Shown here piece by piece: positions 1 to 9,078 of a stretch of 40,065 bases of DNA; within the stretch, counting starts at the first letter, position 1, and every line of letters starts with the position of its first letter. Below the pieces are notes generated by a model that worked only from the letters and a program-made list of their open reading frames with translations, did no database searches and was not told the origin of the DNA. Source of the stretch: Holdemanella porci (GTDB taxonomy: Bacteria > Bacillota_I > Bacilli_A > Erysipelotrichales > Erysipelotrichaceae); contig NZ_JAHQVB010000012.1 in assembly GCF_019052655.1 (NCBI RefSeq), positions 1 to 40,065 of the forward strand, in the 5' to 3' direction. The translations under genes and the position numbers were made by a program.

Positions 1-151
1 TTTGTATTTTCAAACTTTTTCATAAAAAATACTTGAATTTTATATAGTTAGCTCCCTAGGTCCTATTTTATACCGATAGTGGAAGCGTTACAATTATCAA
101 ACGTTACTAATCCATTCAATGAAAAATAAAAGCTCAATATACATATGTATA

Positions 152-1063
152 TTAAGCAAGTTCTTTTAAATATCTGGCTAGTGCATCCTGCCAAGTAGGT
201 AATGGTTTAAATCCATTTTCTACAAGTTTAGATTTATCTAAACGAGAATTAAATGGACGAGCCGCCTTTGATAAACCATATTCTTCTGTTGTTACAGGAT
301 TTACTTTTGTAGTATATCCAGCTTGTTTAAAGATTTCACACGCAAAATCATACCAGCTGATATATCCGCCTTCATTTGTTGCATGATAATAGCCATATTT
401 ATCGGTTTCAAACATATCAACTAATAATCGTGCTAAATCAAATGTATAGGTTGGCGTACCAATTTGATCATTTACAACTCGTAATGTATCAAATTTTTTT
501 CCCACATTTAACATCGTTTTAATGAAGTTATTTCCATTCTTTCCAAATACCCACGCAATACGAACAATGAAATATTTAGATAACGTATTTGAAACAGCTA
601 ATTCTCCACCTAGCTTAGTCTGACCATATACATTCAATGGTTTATAATCCTTACAATCCGGTTGCCAAGGCTTAGTTCCTTGTCCATCGAACACATAGTC
701 TGTTGAAATATAGACCATCTTCGCATCGACTTCTTTACATGCATTCGCAATATTTTGTGTACCATCCACATTGATAGCTTTAACCTTAGCCTGTTTATCT
801 TCATCTTCGGCCAAGTCTACAGCCGTCCATGCTGCACAGTGTACAACTACATCTGGATTAACACATTTAATTGTATTCATTACAGCTTCTGAATTTGTGA
901 TATCCAAAGATACATATTCAGCCGTAGTTACATAAGAACCATCTTGTATTCCACTATAGCTTTCTGCTAAGTCTGTACCTACTCCAACATATCCTCTAGA
1001 AGCCAATTCATTCATTACATCATGACCTAATTGTCCAGCCACACCTGTCACAAAAACTTTCAT
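152..1063 (-). CDS. rfbD: dTDP-4-dehydrorhamnose reductase
   Basis: This enzyme makes the last step of dTDP-L-rhamnose synthesis, the NAD(P)H reduction of dTDP-4-keto-rhamnose in the cytosol. The 303-aa length is normal for the family. An N-terminal Rossmann motif GVAGQLG (residues 7-13) and the STDYVFDG segment are present, as is the short-chain-reductase YxxxK motif (YGQTK). The ATG is preceded by GAAGGAG and overlaps the end of the upstream GT4 gene by 4 nt, so translation is probably coupled. It is the last gene of the rfbA-C-B block, which is unusual only in that two glycosyltransferase genes separate it from rfbB. No clear hairpin terminator follows; an 18-bp AT palindrome (136-153) overlaps the stop codon. 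Confidence 0.95.
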   Translation of the reverse strand: MKVFVTGVAGQLGHDVMNELASRGYVGVGTDLAESYSGIQDGSYVTTAEYVSLDITNSEAVMNTIKCVNPDVVVHCAAWTAVDLAEDEDKQAKVKAINVDGTQNIANACKEVDAKMVYISTDYVFDGQGTKPWQPDCKDYKPLNVYGQTKLGGELAVSNTLSKYFIVRIAWVFGKNGNNFIKTMLNVGKKFDTLRVVNDQIGTPTYTFDLARLLVDMFETDKYGYYHATNEGGYISWYDFACEIFKQAGYTTKVNPVTTEEYGLSKAARPFNSRLDKSKLVENGFKPLPTWQDALARYLKELA

Positions 1064-2205
1064 TCTAATTCTCCTTCAAATCTTTTCAACAATTCAATCC
1101 ATCTCTTATATGCATTTTCTTTACTAAACTCGTCAAAGTTTTTAAGTGCATTTTTTGAAATGTTTATTAACAATTCTTTATCATTCATTAATTCAACCGT
1201 TCGATCCACAATATCTTCAACCGTGTTTTCTACAAAACCATCTTCTTCATCATGAATCACTTCAAAGACTCCATCGCCCCAGTTTGTTGAAATGGTAGGT
1301 ACACCTTTTGCCTTAGCTTCAATAATTGTCATACTCATTCCTTCAAAATCTGAGGTAAGCCATAATAAAGAATAGTTATCGAAAATATTTTTATCATTGC
1401 AAAAGCCGCATAAATGAACATTTTCACTTAAGGCATTATCTTCAATTAATCTTGCAATATCATCTACTAAAACCCCTGTACCATACATATCGAGAGTAAA
1501 ATCAGGAATCTGTTTCTTCAATTGCTTTGCACACTCAATCATTTTCGGAAGATTCTTTTCTTTTCCAAATCGTCCCATATAGATAATTTTATGTTTTCTT
1601 ATCTTTTCACCAATACTTACCGTATCATTGAAAAGTTCTTTATTAATAAAGTTATAAGAATATGTAGAGTTAAAATATTTACTTGCCTTTTCCATATCAG
1701 ACTTTGTTCTAAAAACAGTGATGTATGGTTTTGACATCAATTTACTTTGAAGTCTTCCTAATTTATTAGTTCCCCAAAAATACTCAAACTTTGTATGTAT
1801 TTCCAATATAAATCGATTCTTTGAACTCATGAACATTCCTGCTGCAGGAGAAGACACGATAATAATATCATCTGAAGAGAATATATTTCTCATTTTAATA
1901 CGTGATATGGGTATATAACAGAAATAACATAACAATTTAAATAACTCTTTCAACAATAAAAGCAACTTAAAACTTTTCAAACTATCTGATATAATTTCCA
2001 TCCTAGGAAAGAAATCGTGTTTTGAAACATTTACGATTTCACAATCCGAAAACATATCATGTCTAGTAAGATTAGAATTAATGATACTAATAACCTTAAT
2101 TGTATAGTCATCTTTTAATAATTGTATTAATGATGCATATGCTGAGACAAGTCCACCAGCTTCATTTGAATGTAATTTATCAAAAACAATATAGATGTTT
2201 TTCAT
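1060..2205 (-). CDS. GT4-family glycosyltransferase
   Basis: This is a GT-B fold glycosyltransferase of 381 aa, probably retaining and using a nucleotide sugar. The N-terminal half has an acceptor-side Rossmann pattern with a glycine pair (NEAGG) near residue 18. The C-terminal half carries the donor-domain signatures IYMGRFGKEKNLPK and EGMSMTIIEAKAKGVPTIS, which contain the EX7E-type motif of GT4 enzymes. It lies 1 nt after the GT14 gene and overlaps rfbD by 4 nt, so it belongs to the rhamnose-sugar transcription unit. The donor and acceptor cannot be read from the sequence; a rhamnosyl or hexosyl transferase acting on the surface polysaccharide is the inference from context. Confidence 0.85.
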   Translation of the reverse strand: MKNIYIVFDKLHSNEAGGLVSAYASLIQLLKDDYTIKVISIINSNLTRHDMFSDCEIVNVSKHDFFPRMEIISDSLKSFKLLLLLKELFKLLCYFCYIPISRIKMRNIFSSDDIIIVSSPAAGMFMSSKNRFILEIHTKFEYFWGTNKLGRLQSKLMSKPYITVFRTKSDMEKASKYFNSTYSYNFINKELFNDTVSIGEKIRKHKIIYMGRFGKEKNLPKMIECAKQLKKQIPDFTLDMYGTGVLVDDIARLIEDNALSENVHLCGFCNDKNIFDNYSLLWLTSDFEGMSMTIIEAKAKGVPTISTNWGDGVFEVIHDEEDGFVENTVEDIVDRTVELMNDKELLINISKNALKNFDEFSKENAYKRWIELLKRFEGELE

Positions 2206-2206
2206 T

Positions 2207-3061
2207 TTAACCCCTATCTAATACTTTACTAATTACTTGTCTATCTTTATTCATATCAAATTTACGTGCAAACATATATTGCCCATTCATAAAACACTCC
2301 ATATCCTCAACACCTAATGTTTTTGGACTGGCATTCAAACCTTCAAAGACAATGTATCTTGAATTATATTTTAATACTTTATCTTTATACTTTGAATTCA
2401 TCAAGAGTACTTGAAAGAAATGTTCATCTGGGCATGCCGTATATTTAAATTTAGAACAGTAATCATTCTCATTAATGTACGATAAGATATATTTCATACA
2501 ATCATAAGTAATACTAAACCATGAAGAACCTTTATACAATTCAAAGCCTTTAAAATTTTTTCTTCGAATAAAAGGCATTTGAATTAAACGAAGAACTATG
2601 TCAGTCAATCGATACAATTTTTTTCGATTATTTGGATTTTCTCTAAAGAAAGAATATTGTGTTAATCTCCATTTATAGCTATCTATATCGTTTACTTCTA
2701 CAAATTGTTTACCTATACCCTTACTTTTAATATACGCATCCATTTGTGCATGTGACATTAAAGGTAAATCCTGTCCACTTATAAAATGAATATAATCATA
2801 CTTTCTTTTAGTCGATTCAACCAATTCTAACAATTTAAGCGTTGCTTGAACTTGACTAAAACCAGACCAGTTTACACTCACTCTATCAGAAACCAAGAAT
2901 ACATTGGGATTGTTTTTATACGTTTCTTTTAGATTTTGGTATAAAGCTTCTTGTTTTTTATCAACATGAATATAAACATCTCCAAAATGAAGAGCAGTTA
3001 CTAAGACTTGTAACTGCTCCATATTTGTATGCACGCTCATTATAAAAGCATGTCTTAACAT
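2207..3061 (-). CDS. GT14 (core-2/I-branching type) beta-glycosyltransferase
   Basis: This 284-aa protein looks like the Branch (GT14) family, whose members add beta-linked GlcNAc or xylose. Signatures are the N-terminal HAFIMSVHTNMEQLQ, the YIHVDKK segment, VSVNWSGFSQVQATLKLL, YDYIHFISGQDLPLMS, and GSSWFSITYDCMKYIL followed by the CPDEHFFQ element with its conserved acidic residue. No signal peptide or membrane span is evident, so it should act in the cytosol. It sits 5 nt after rfbB with AAGGAAT upstream of its ATG. In bacteria this family often branches cell-surface polysaccharides, which fits here. The sugar added is not determinable. Confidence 0.85.
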   Translation of the reverse strand: MLRHAFIMSVHTNMEQLQVLVTALHFGDVYIHVDKKQEALYQNLKETYKNNPNVFLVSDRVSVNWSGFSQVQATLKLLELVESTKRKYDYIHFISGQDLPLMSHAQMDAYIKSKGIGKQFVEVNDIDSYKWRLTQYSFFRENPNNRKKLYRLTDIVLRLIQMPFIRRKNFKGFELYKGSSWFSITYDCMKYILSYINENDYCSKFKYTACPDEHFFQVLLMNSKYKDKVLKYNSRYIVFEGLNASPKTLGVEDMECFMNGQYMFARKFDMNKDRQVISKVLDRG

Positions 3062-3066
3062 AAAGA

Positions 3067-4101
3067 TTATTCCTTAGCTCTTCCTTTTTCTACATACATC
3101 TTTTCAAAATAGTTTTGGTATTCACCACTAATGATGTTTTCCCACCATTCTTTATTGTCTAAATACCATTGGATTGTCATTGGAATACCTGTATCAAATG
3201 TATATTTTGGTTTCCATCCAAGTTCTGTTTCCAACTTCGTAGGATCAATCGCATAACGCATGTCATGACCTTTTCTATCTGTTACATACGTAATTAAGCT
3301 TTCAGGTTTGTTTAATGCATGTAATACAGTCTTCACAACTTCTAAGTTTGTTCTTTCGTTGTGGCCACCTACATTATAAACTTCACCAACACGTCCCTTA
3401 CGAACAATTAAATCAATAGCTACACAGTGATCATATACATGTAGCCAGTCACGTACGTTTTCACCTGTTCCATATACTGGAATTGTTTCATCATTTAATG
3501 CACGAGAAATAATTAATGGAATTAATTTTTCTGGGAAATGATAAGGACCATAGTTATTTGAACAACGACTAATTGTTACTGGCAAACCATACGTTCTGTG
3601 GTATGCAAGTACAAACAAGTCAGCACTTGCCTTCGCACTTGAATAAGGACTTGAAGTGTGAAGTGGAGTGTTTTCAGTAAAGAACAAGTCAGGACGGTCT
3701 AATGGTAAATCACCATATACTTCGTCAGTAGATACTTGGTGATATCTTTGAATACCATACTTAACACAAGCATCTAATAATGTAGTTGTTCCCATTACAT
3801 TTGTCTTAACAAAGATTTCAGGATCTTCAATACTACGGTCAACATGACTTTCAGCCGCAAAGTTAACTACTACATCAAATTTTTCTTTTTCAAACAAGTC
3901 AAAAATAAACTCTCTGTCTGCAATATCACCCTTGATAAACTTATAGTTAGGCTTATCTTCTACAGGCTTACAAGTCTCTAAGTTACCTGCATACGTCAAT
4001 TTATCCAAGTTCACAATCATATCCTCAGGATATTTATTTACCATATAATGTACAAAGTTTCCACCAATGAAACCAGCACCACCCGTTACTAAAATTTTCA
4101 T
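3067..4101 (-). CDS. rfbB: dTDP-glucose 4,6-dehydratase
   Basis: This enzyme converts dTDP-glucose to dTDP-4-keto-6-deoxyglucose, the second step of the rhamnose pathway. The NAD-binding motif GGAGFIGGNF opens the protein, the catalytic region has STDEVYGDL, and YSSAKA supplies the YxxxK pair. The reading frame extends 24 nt further upstream, but I place the start at the ATG at 4101. It begins the typical MKILVTGG sequence and has AAGGAG about 9 nt before it. That ribosome site lies inside the last codons of rfbC, so the start only 5 nt after the rfbC stop is well placed for coupling. The resulting 344 aa is typical for RfbB. Confidence 0.96.
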   Translation of the reverse strand: MKILVTGGAGFIGGNFVHYMVNKYPEDMIVNLDKLTYAGNLETCKPVEDKPNYKFIKGDIADREFIFDLFEKEKFDVVVNFAAESHVDRSIEDPEIFVKTNVMGTTTLLDACVKYGIQRYHQVSTDEVYGDLPLDRPDLFFTENTPLHTSSPYSSAKASADLFVLAYHRTYGLPVTISRCSNNYGPYHFPEKLIPLIISRALNDETIPVYGTGENVRDWLHVYDHCVAIDLIVRKGRVGEVYNVGGHNERTNLEVVKTVLHALNKPESLITYVTDRKGHDMRYAIDPTKLETELGWKPKYTFDTGIPMTIQWYLDNKEWWENIISGEYQNYFEKMYVEKGRAKE

Positions 4102-4105
4102 TCTT

Positions 4106-4678
4106 TTATTCTCCTTCATATACAAATTGATTATTCGATTCCTCTAAAGTAGGACCAATCTGATCTTTTTCACTCAATACAGGCTCAATACCATTTAATA
4201 ATGAACCCCAATCTACATTACAAGTCGGATCATCATAACGCATACCACCCTCAGATTCCTTGTTGTATACATTATCGACTTTATATCTAAATTCAACATT
4301 ATCTGTTAAAGTTAAGAATCCATGCGCAAATCCCTGAGGAATAAAGAACTGTCTATGATTCTCTTCACTCAACTCAACACTTACCCATTGACCAAATGTA
4401 GGACTACCCTTACGAATATCCACAGCCACATCAATCACTGTACCCTTCGTACAAGAAACCAATTTACTCTGTGCATAAGGCGGATTTTGCCAGTGCAAAC
4501 CACGAAGCGTACCCTTCTGCGCACTAAAAGACATATTGTCCTGTACAAAATCGACGGTAATACCCATCTTCTCATATTTAGGCTTAGAATACGTCTCCGT
4601 AAAATACCCTCTATGATCACCAAATACATCCGTATCAATAATCAATACGCCAGGAATCTTTGTTTCCGTTACCTTCAT
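4106..4678 (-). CDS. rfbC: dTDP-4-dehydrorhamnose 3,5-epimerase
   Basis: This cupin-fold epimerase inverts C3 and C5 of dTDP-4-keto-6-deoxyglucose. At 190 aa it has the expected size. Visible family motifs are FTETYSKPKY, the DNMSFSAQKGTLRGLHWQ block with the catalytic histidine, and FFIPQGFAHGFLTL. It lies between rfbA and rfbB in the same orientation, 14 nt after the rfbA stop. A GGGGGT ribosome site precedes the ATG. The end of the gene encodes the ribosome site of rfbB. Confidence 0.96.
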   Translation of the reverse strand: MKVTETKIPGVLIIDTDVFGDHRGYFTETYSKPKYEKMGITVDFVQDNMSFSAQKGTLRGLHWQNPPYAQSKLVSCTKGTVIDVAVDIRKGSPTFGQWVSVELSEENHRQFFIPQGFAHGFLTLTDNVEFRYKVDNVYNKESEGGMRYDDPTCNVDWGSLLNGIEPVLSEKDQIGPTLEESNNQFVYEGE

Positions 4679-4692
4679 CGCTATACCCCCAA

Positions 4693-5571
4693 TTACTTAA
4701 TATACTTACGATCCATGATCTTCTTCAAATAAGCACCATACTGATTCTTCTTATAAATTTCATAAGTAGATGCCAATTCCTCATCACCAATCCAACCATT
4801 GTCATACGCAATCTCTTCAAGACACGCAATCTTACGATGCTGGTGTTCCTCAATCGTCTTCACAAAATTTGTCGCATCAACCAAAGACTCATGTGTACCC
4901 GTATCCAACCAAGTAAATCCATCACCAAGTAAAGTGACATTCAATTCACCATTCTCTAAATAAATACGGTTCAAATCTGTGATTTCCAATTCCCCACGAG
5001 CACTCGGCTTTAAATTCTTCGCATACTCAACCACTTTATTATCATAGAAATATAGTCCAGTAACCGCATAATTTGACTTAGGATGTAAAGGTTTTTCTTC
5101 AAGACTAATCGCCTTACCCTCAGAATCAAATTCTACAACACCAAATCTTTCAGGATCCTCTACATAATAACCAAATACTGTTGCCCCAACTTCATTTTCA
5201 GCAGCCGCACGAAGACGCTTGGTCAAACCATGACCATGGAAAATATTATCACCCAAAATCATCGCACAACTATCATTACCAATAAACTCCTCACCCAAGA
5301 TAAACGCTTGAGCAAGTCCATCTGGACTTGGCTGAACCTTATAAGAAAGCTCAATACCAAACTGATGACCATCCCCCAATAACTCTTGAAAACGAGGTGT
5401 ATCGTCAGGAGTTGAAATAATTAAAATCTCACGAATCCCAGCCTGCATTAAAATAGACATAGGATAATAAATCATTGGCTTGTCATAAATAGGAAGTAAT
5501 TGCTTACTAGTTACCTTAGTTAAAGGATACAAACGAGTACCACTACCACCAGCTAAAATAATACCTTTCAT
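4693..5571 (-). CDS. rfbA: glucose-1-phosphate thymidylyltransferase
   Basis: This enzyme makes dTDP-glucose from dTTP and glucose-1-phosphate, committing carbon to dTDP-L-rhamnose. The 292-aa protein starts with the nucleotidyltransferase signature [11 protein letters not shown], followed by [15 protein letters not shown]. It contains [12 protein letters not shown] (metal-binding Asp), [17 protein letters not shown] and [13 protein letters not shown], all standard for short-form RfbA. The ATG has GGAGG upstream. It is the first gene after a hairpin terminator and a TGATATAAT extended -10 box, so the rfb block is probably its own transcription unit. Confidence 0.97.
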   Translation of the reverse strand: MKGIILAGGSGTRLYPLTKVTSKQLLPIYDKPMIYYPMSILMQAGIREILIISTPDDTPRFQELLGDGHQFGIELSYKVQPSPDGLAQAFILGEEFIGNDSCAMILGDNIFHGHGLTKRLRAAAENEVGATVFGYYVEDPERFGVVEFDSEGKAISLEEKPLHPKSNYAVTGLYFYDNKVVEYAKNLKPSARGELEITDLNRIYLENGELNVTLLGDGFTWLDTGTHESLVDATNFVKTIEEHQHRKIACLEEIAYDNGWIGDEELASTYEIYKKNQYGAYLKKIMDRKYIK

Positions 5572-5594
5572 AATAGACCTCCATAATTAAATCA

Positions 5595-5603
5595 ATTATA
5601 TCA
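5595..5603 (-). promoter_or_regulatory. extended -10 promoter for the rfbA block
   Basis: The minus strand reads TGATATAAT here, a consensus extended -10 box 24 nt before the rfbA start codon. No good -35 hexamer is seen at 17 nt. It follows directly after the terminator of the upstream GT2 gene, which supports independent transcription of rfbA-C-B, the GT14, the GT4 and rfbD. Confidence 0.55.
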
Positions 5604-5617
5604 CACATATAAAATAA

Positions 5618-5638
5618 ACCCTAACGCAACGTTAGGGT
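5618..5638 (-). terminator. intrinsic terminator after the GT2 gene
   Basis: A perfect 9-bp stem (ACCCTAACG / CGTTAGGGT) with a 3-nt loop directly abuts the stop codon of the 5638-6627 gene. On the minus strand it is followed by a T-rich run (TTTATTTT). The U tract is interrupted, so termination may be partial. Confidence 0.7.
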
Positions 5639-6627
5639 CAAGCTCTTTTCTTTAAAAGTTTATAAATAGGTATAGTTAAATGAAATTTAACCAAACATTT
5701 ATATACCTTATATTTAGAAACTAAGTCAGAATAATGTATTTTAATATTCTTTAATCCAGATTGATTCATAAACATTTTGACACGATTCAATCCATCTTCT
5801 GAATTTGGATTCTGTGTTTCCTGGTTGATTACACCAAACCAACACTTTAAATATAAATACAAAATGTCATTTTGCGATATTGTATAATTTGATTTTGAAG
5901 CAATTCTTTTTAGATTTGCCTCATAATTTAAAATATGATCCGTATATTTTTTATTATACGTTCTCATTACAGAAGTTTGTCTTTGGTAATAATGATATAA
6001 ACAATCCGATTTATACACTACTTTTTTACAATACTGTAAATACTCAATATTAAATAAGAAATCCTCTCCCACACTTTGTCCTACTGGAAATTCAATCTTA
6101 TTCTCCTTTAAAAGATCTGTCTTATAGACTTTATTCAAACAAAACTGTTTGATTTTTTCATCCATGTTCTGTCTGATATACCATGTAAATCCAGCATTAT
6201 CACACAAGTTTACTATTTCATCTTTTAAATCATTTAATCTAGTCTCATGATTATCATAAGTTAAACAATAATTGAAACATAATAAATCAAAATCTAAAGT
6301 TTGAATATACTCCATTATCTTGGGTAGATATTGCTCGTCCACAAAGTCATCGCCATCCACAAAAGTAATATATTTTCCTTTTGATAGAGCTATACCTAAA
6401 TTACGTGCCGAACTAACACCACCATTTTCTTTTTTTATGTAATGAACATTTGAATTATCCTTTACATAATTTTTTATTACTTCACAGGAATCATCAGGAC
6501 TACCATCATCTACAACTAGTATTTCAATTCTGCCATCTAATGTTTTAAGTGAGTTTAAACATTTACCAATATAATTCTGAACATTATAAACCGGTATAAC
6601 AATTGAAAGTAAAATATCTGTTTCCAT
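5638..6627 (-). CDS. GT2-family glycosyltransferase
   Basis: This 329-aa protein is a GT-A fold inverting transferase. It opens with LLSIVIPVYNVQNYIGKCL, has the nucleotide-binding VDDGSPDD motif and GGVSSARNLGI, and carries VDGDD as the DxD metal-binding site near residue 92. The C-terminal 120 residues are lysine and tyrosine rich without a membrane span. A terminator hairpin abuts its stop codon, so it is the last gene of the decoration block. It starts 4 nt after the flippase stop with AAGGGG as ribosome site. The sugar donor cannot be assigned. Confidence 0.88.
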   Translation of the reverse strand: METDILLSIVIPVYNVQNYIGKCLNSLKTLDGRIEILVVDDGSPDDSCEVIKNYVKDNSNVHYIKKENGGVSSARNLGIALSKGKYITFVDGDDFVDEQYLPKIMEYIQTLDFDLLCFNYCLTYDNHETRLNDLKDEIVNLCDNAGFTWYIRQNMDEKIKQFCLNKVYKTDLLKENKIEFPVGQSVGEDFLFNIEYLQYCKKVVYKSDCLYHYYQRQTSVMRTYNKKYTDHILNYEANLKRIASKSNYTISQNDILYLYLKCWFGVINQETQNPNSEDGLNRVKMFMNQSGLKNIKIHYSDLVSKYKVYKCLVKFHLTIPIYKLLKKRA

Positions 6628-6631
6628 TCTT

Positions 6632-8140
6632 TTACCCCTTTATAAAAAGACTTTTTACAACATTGAATGTTGAATTAAATGTCTTTCGATCAAACAATAC
6701 ATTCACCAATAACACAAACACACTAATTACCGCAAAATAGATAACTCCATATTTGATCCACGTTAAGTAATTATAAATGTTTGGCTCCATTACTTGTTGT
6801 AGAAGGAATACAACTACAATGCTTGCGACTAAATTAAGAAATAATTTCTTAAACGTACTTAAACTCGATGTTTTTAAGATATGTTTATGTGCATAGATTA
6901 TAAAATCAAACGTACGATATGAGAATGATAAAACACAACCTAAAAGAATACCATTCAATCCAAACATTTTACCAAACACAAACTGTCCTACTACATTTAA
7001 TGTCATTTCAAGTACTGCTCTCCATTTTGTTTCTTTAAAATGACCAGCACTTGTAACAATGGTAGATGTTGGAATTCTTATATTATTGGCAATGCCAACT
7101 AAAATAAACAATTTAGCAAGTGTTGGATAAATGTAATTGATATCCGTCATATTGACTGTATAGATTTCAATAAAAGGCATAATCAACAAATATGTACAAG
7201 AAAATAAAATCGTAATAACTATGTAGTACACAAACTCATAAATATTAAAAGTACGAATTAAAATATCTCTTTGTCCTTTGGCGATAACCTCTCCAAATGA
7301 GGCGTAGATTGCCGTTGAAATAATGGAACAAATTGTATTGATTCCCTGGAAAACAATCAAATATACCGCAAACACACTGGCTTCTTTTAAGCCTAGAATT
7401 AAACTTACAATTAAAGTCGAGCTTCCCATGACTACCAGTGTAGAAACTTGGTGAACAATTGCATCGTTTCTTTGTGAAATTTTTTCAAATGTTGGAGCCA
7501 CTGTTAAATCTAAATATTTATATTTTCTTTTTGCGTATACTGTTAAAATAACTATTCTACATAGATATACTGCACTCATCCCTAATTCTGCAACTACTAC
7601 ATTTTGTTTTAAACGAACTAAAACAATTAACAAAATCAAATTTGTCAAAGAACCAATGGTTTGCGCAATCGCAACAACATAGTTTTCTTGATTAGCCGAC
7701 AATAAAGCGTTGTATTTACCACACAAATAAAATTCTGATGCACCACTAATACCAATCACCAATACTAATGCGAACGCAACCGAATAATCCACCTGATTAC
7801 GAACTGTCAAAGGATATATAATCGCAACTAATAATGTGATGGCAGAAAACACATTCCCTGCTCGAGTAAACATGTTTCGAGTTGCATTATATATACCGTT
7901 TAAAGATTCATAATCTTTGTCAGCAATTGGTTTATACATCGCAAACGTACTCGCCTGCGCAATACCTGCACCCGTCAACTGTACATATTGCATAATTTGA
8001 CGAATTGTAGATACCAATCCATTTAAAGTAGAGCCAAAAGTAGATACTAAAATAGGTGGCATAATAAAATTTACAATAATATTAACGACTTGCTGTAAGA
8101 CATTGAATATTAGATTTTTTAAAGCCTTTTTAAATCTCAT
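6632..8140 (-). CDS. Wzx-type polysaccharide/lipid-linked sugar flippase
   Basis: This 502-aa polytopic membrane protein has about 12-14 hydrophobic helices. Its N-terminal sequence (QQVVNIIVNFIMPPILVSTFGSTLNGLV) is typical of the MATE/MOP polysaccharide-transport family. Such proteins flip undecaprenyl-linked sugars across the membrane. The locus also has an ABC exporter for the main chain, so this flippase probably serves lipid-linked side-chain sugars, as GacK does in group A streptococcus; that assignment is inference. The ATG has AGAGGT upstream. It lies 20 nt after a GT2 gene and 4 nt before another. Confidence 0.85.
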   Translation of the reverse strand: MRFKKALKNLIFNVLQQVVNIIVNFIMPPILVSTFGSTLNGLVSTIRQIMQYVQLTGAGIAQASTFAMYKPIADKDYESLNGIYNATRNMFTRAGNVFSAITLLVAIIYPLTVRNQVDYSVAFALVLVIGISGASEFYLCGKYNALLSANQENYVVAIAQTIGSLTNLILLIVLVRLKQNVVVAELGMSAVYLCRIVILTVYAKRKYKYLDLTVAPTFEKISQRNDAIVHQVSTLVVMGSSTLIVSLILGLKEASVFAVYLIVFQGINTICSIISTAIYASFGEVIAKGQRDILIRTFNIYEFVYYIVITILFSCTYLLIMPFIEIYTVNMTDINYIYPTLAKLFILVGIANNIRIPTSTIVTSAGHFKETKWRAVLEMTLNVVGQFVFGKMFGLNGILLGCVLSFSYRTFDFIIYAHKHILKTSSLSTFKKLFLNLVASIVVVFLLQQVMEPNIYNYLTWIKYGVIYFAVISVFVLLVNVLFDRKTFNSTFNVVKSLFIKG

Positions 8141-8160
8141 AGTTACCTCTTTTCAATAAA

Positions 8161-9078
8161 TCAGCTATTTAAACTCAACATCACAAATCGATATATTTTA
8201 TTTAAATAATATTTAGAACTAAACAACAAACAAAAACCATCCTTAATAAAAGGTAAGAATTGTTTATCTGACATTTCCTGCAACATACGATTAAAGATCA
8301 CATTCGCCTTTAAATACTTATATGAATCCTTCTCATTTAGATGTTGTTGCACATACGCATATGCCTTATCAACTGAAGCAATACCCTTATTCTTATATTC
8401 ATTCGTGATATAAGACATATACAAGTATTGCTCAAACAAGTTACTTCTAGAAATTGAATTTGAAGTCATACGATACTTAAGAACAGCCTCATTTAAGTTT
8501 GAAACCACAAAACCATTTAATACAGCTCTTAAAGTAAAATCATAATCTTCACATAAAGGCATATGACGATATCCAGCATTTTTTTCAAAAACTTCTTTTC
8601 TTCCTAACCAAGTAGGATGCGCAATACATTGACTATAACGCAATGCCTTATTAATTTTTTTAGGATCTGTAGGAACACTCTTTATGCTATATAACAAAGA
8701 ACCATTTTCATTGATCATCTCTGTAATTCCACCAATTAAATCATAATGATTCTTTTCTAAGTATTTCATTTGTCTTTCTAAACGATCCGGTAAACTAATA
8801 TCATCTGCATCCATACGAGCTATATATTCACCATGACACAAGGAAAGGCCACGATTTAACGAATCTGTAAGCCCCATATTCTTTTCGTTGATATAAAAAT
8901 GAATTCGATCATCTTTTAAAGCATATTCTTCTATTACGCTTTTATGAACATCATTATCCGGGTAATCCAATATAATAATATATTCAAAATCTCTATACGT
9001 CTGATTTAATATTGATTCAATGGATTCACGAAGTAATCTCTCATCTTCTTTATATGTAGACATAATTACAGATATCAT
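8161..9078 (-). CDS. GT2-family glycosyltransferase
   Basis: This 305-aa GT-A enzyme starts MISVIMSTYKEDERLLRESIESIL, has NMGLTDSLNRGL and the metal-binding MDADD near residue 92, followed by ISLPDRLERQ. The CEDYDFTLRAVLNG segment matches the catalytic-base region of bacterial GT2 enzymes that elongate polysaccharides. Its start codon overlaps the stop of the MerR-methyltransferase gene by 4 nt (ATGA), suggesting translational coupling. It is cytosolic by sequence; donor and linkage are unknown. Confidence 0.88.
   Translation of the reverse strand: MISVIMSTYKEDERLLRESIESILNQTYRDFEYIIILDYPDNDVHKSVIEEYALKDDRIHFYINEKNMGLTDSLNRGLSLCHGEYIARMDADDISLPDRLERQMKYLEKNHYDLIGGITEMINENGSLLYSIKSVPTDPKKINKALRYSQCIAHPTWLGRKEVFEKNAGYRHMPLCEDYDFTLRAVLNGFVVSNLNEAVLKYRMTSNSISRSNLFEQYLYMSYITNEYKNKGIASVDKAYAYVQQHLNEKDSYKYLKANVIFNRMLQEMSDKQFLPFIKDGFCLLFSSKYYLNKIYRFVMLSLNS

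Noticed and set aside
136..153. 18-bp perfect palindrome at the rfbD stop codon as a terminator or operator
   Set aside because: It is entirely A/T plus a single CATATG core, has no T tract, and such palindromes are expected in this base composition.
1031..1255. Short frames on the plus strand opposite the polysaccharide genes
   Set aside because: They lie antisense to clearly coding genes, have no ribosome sites and show no family motifs.
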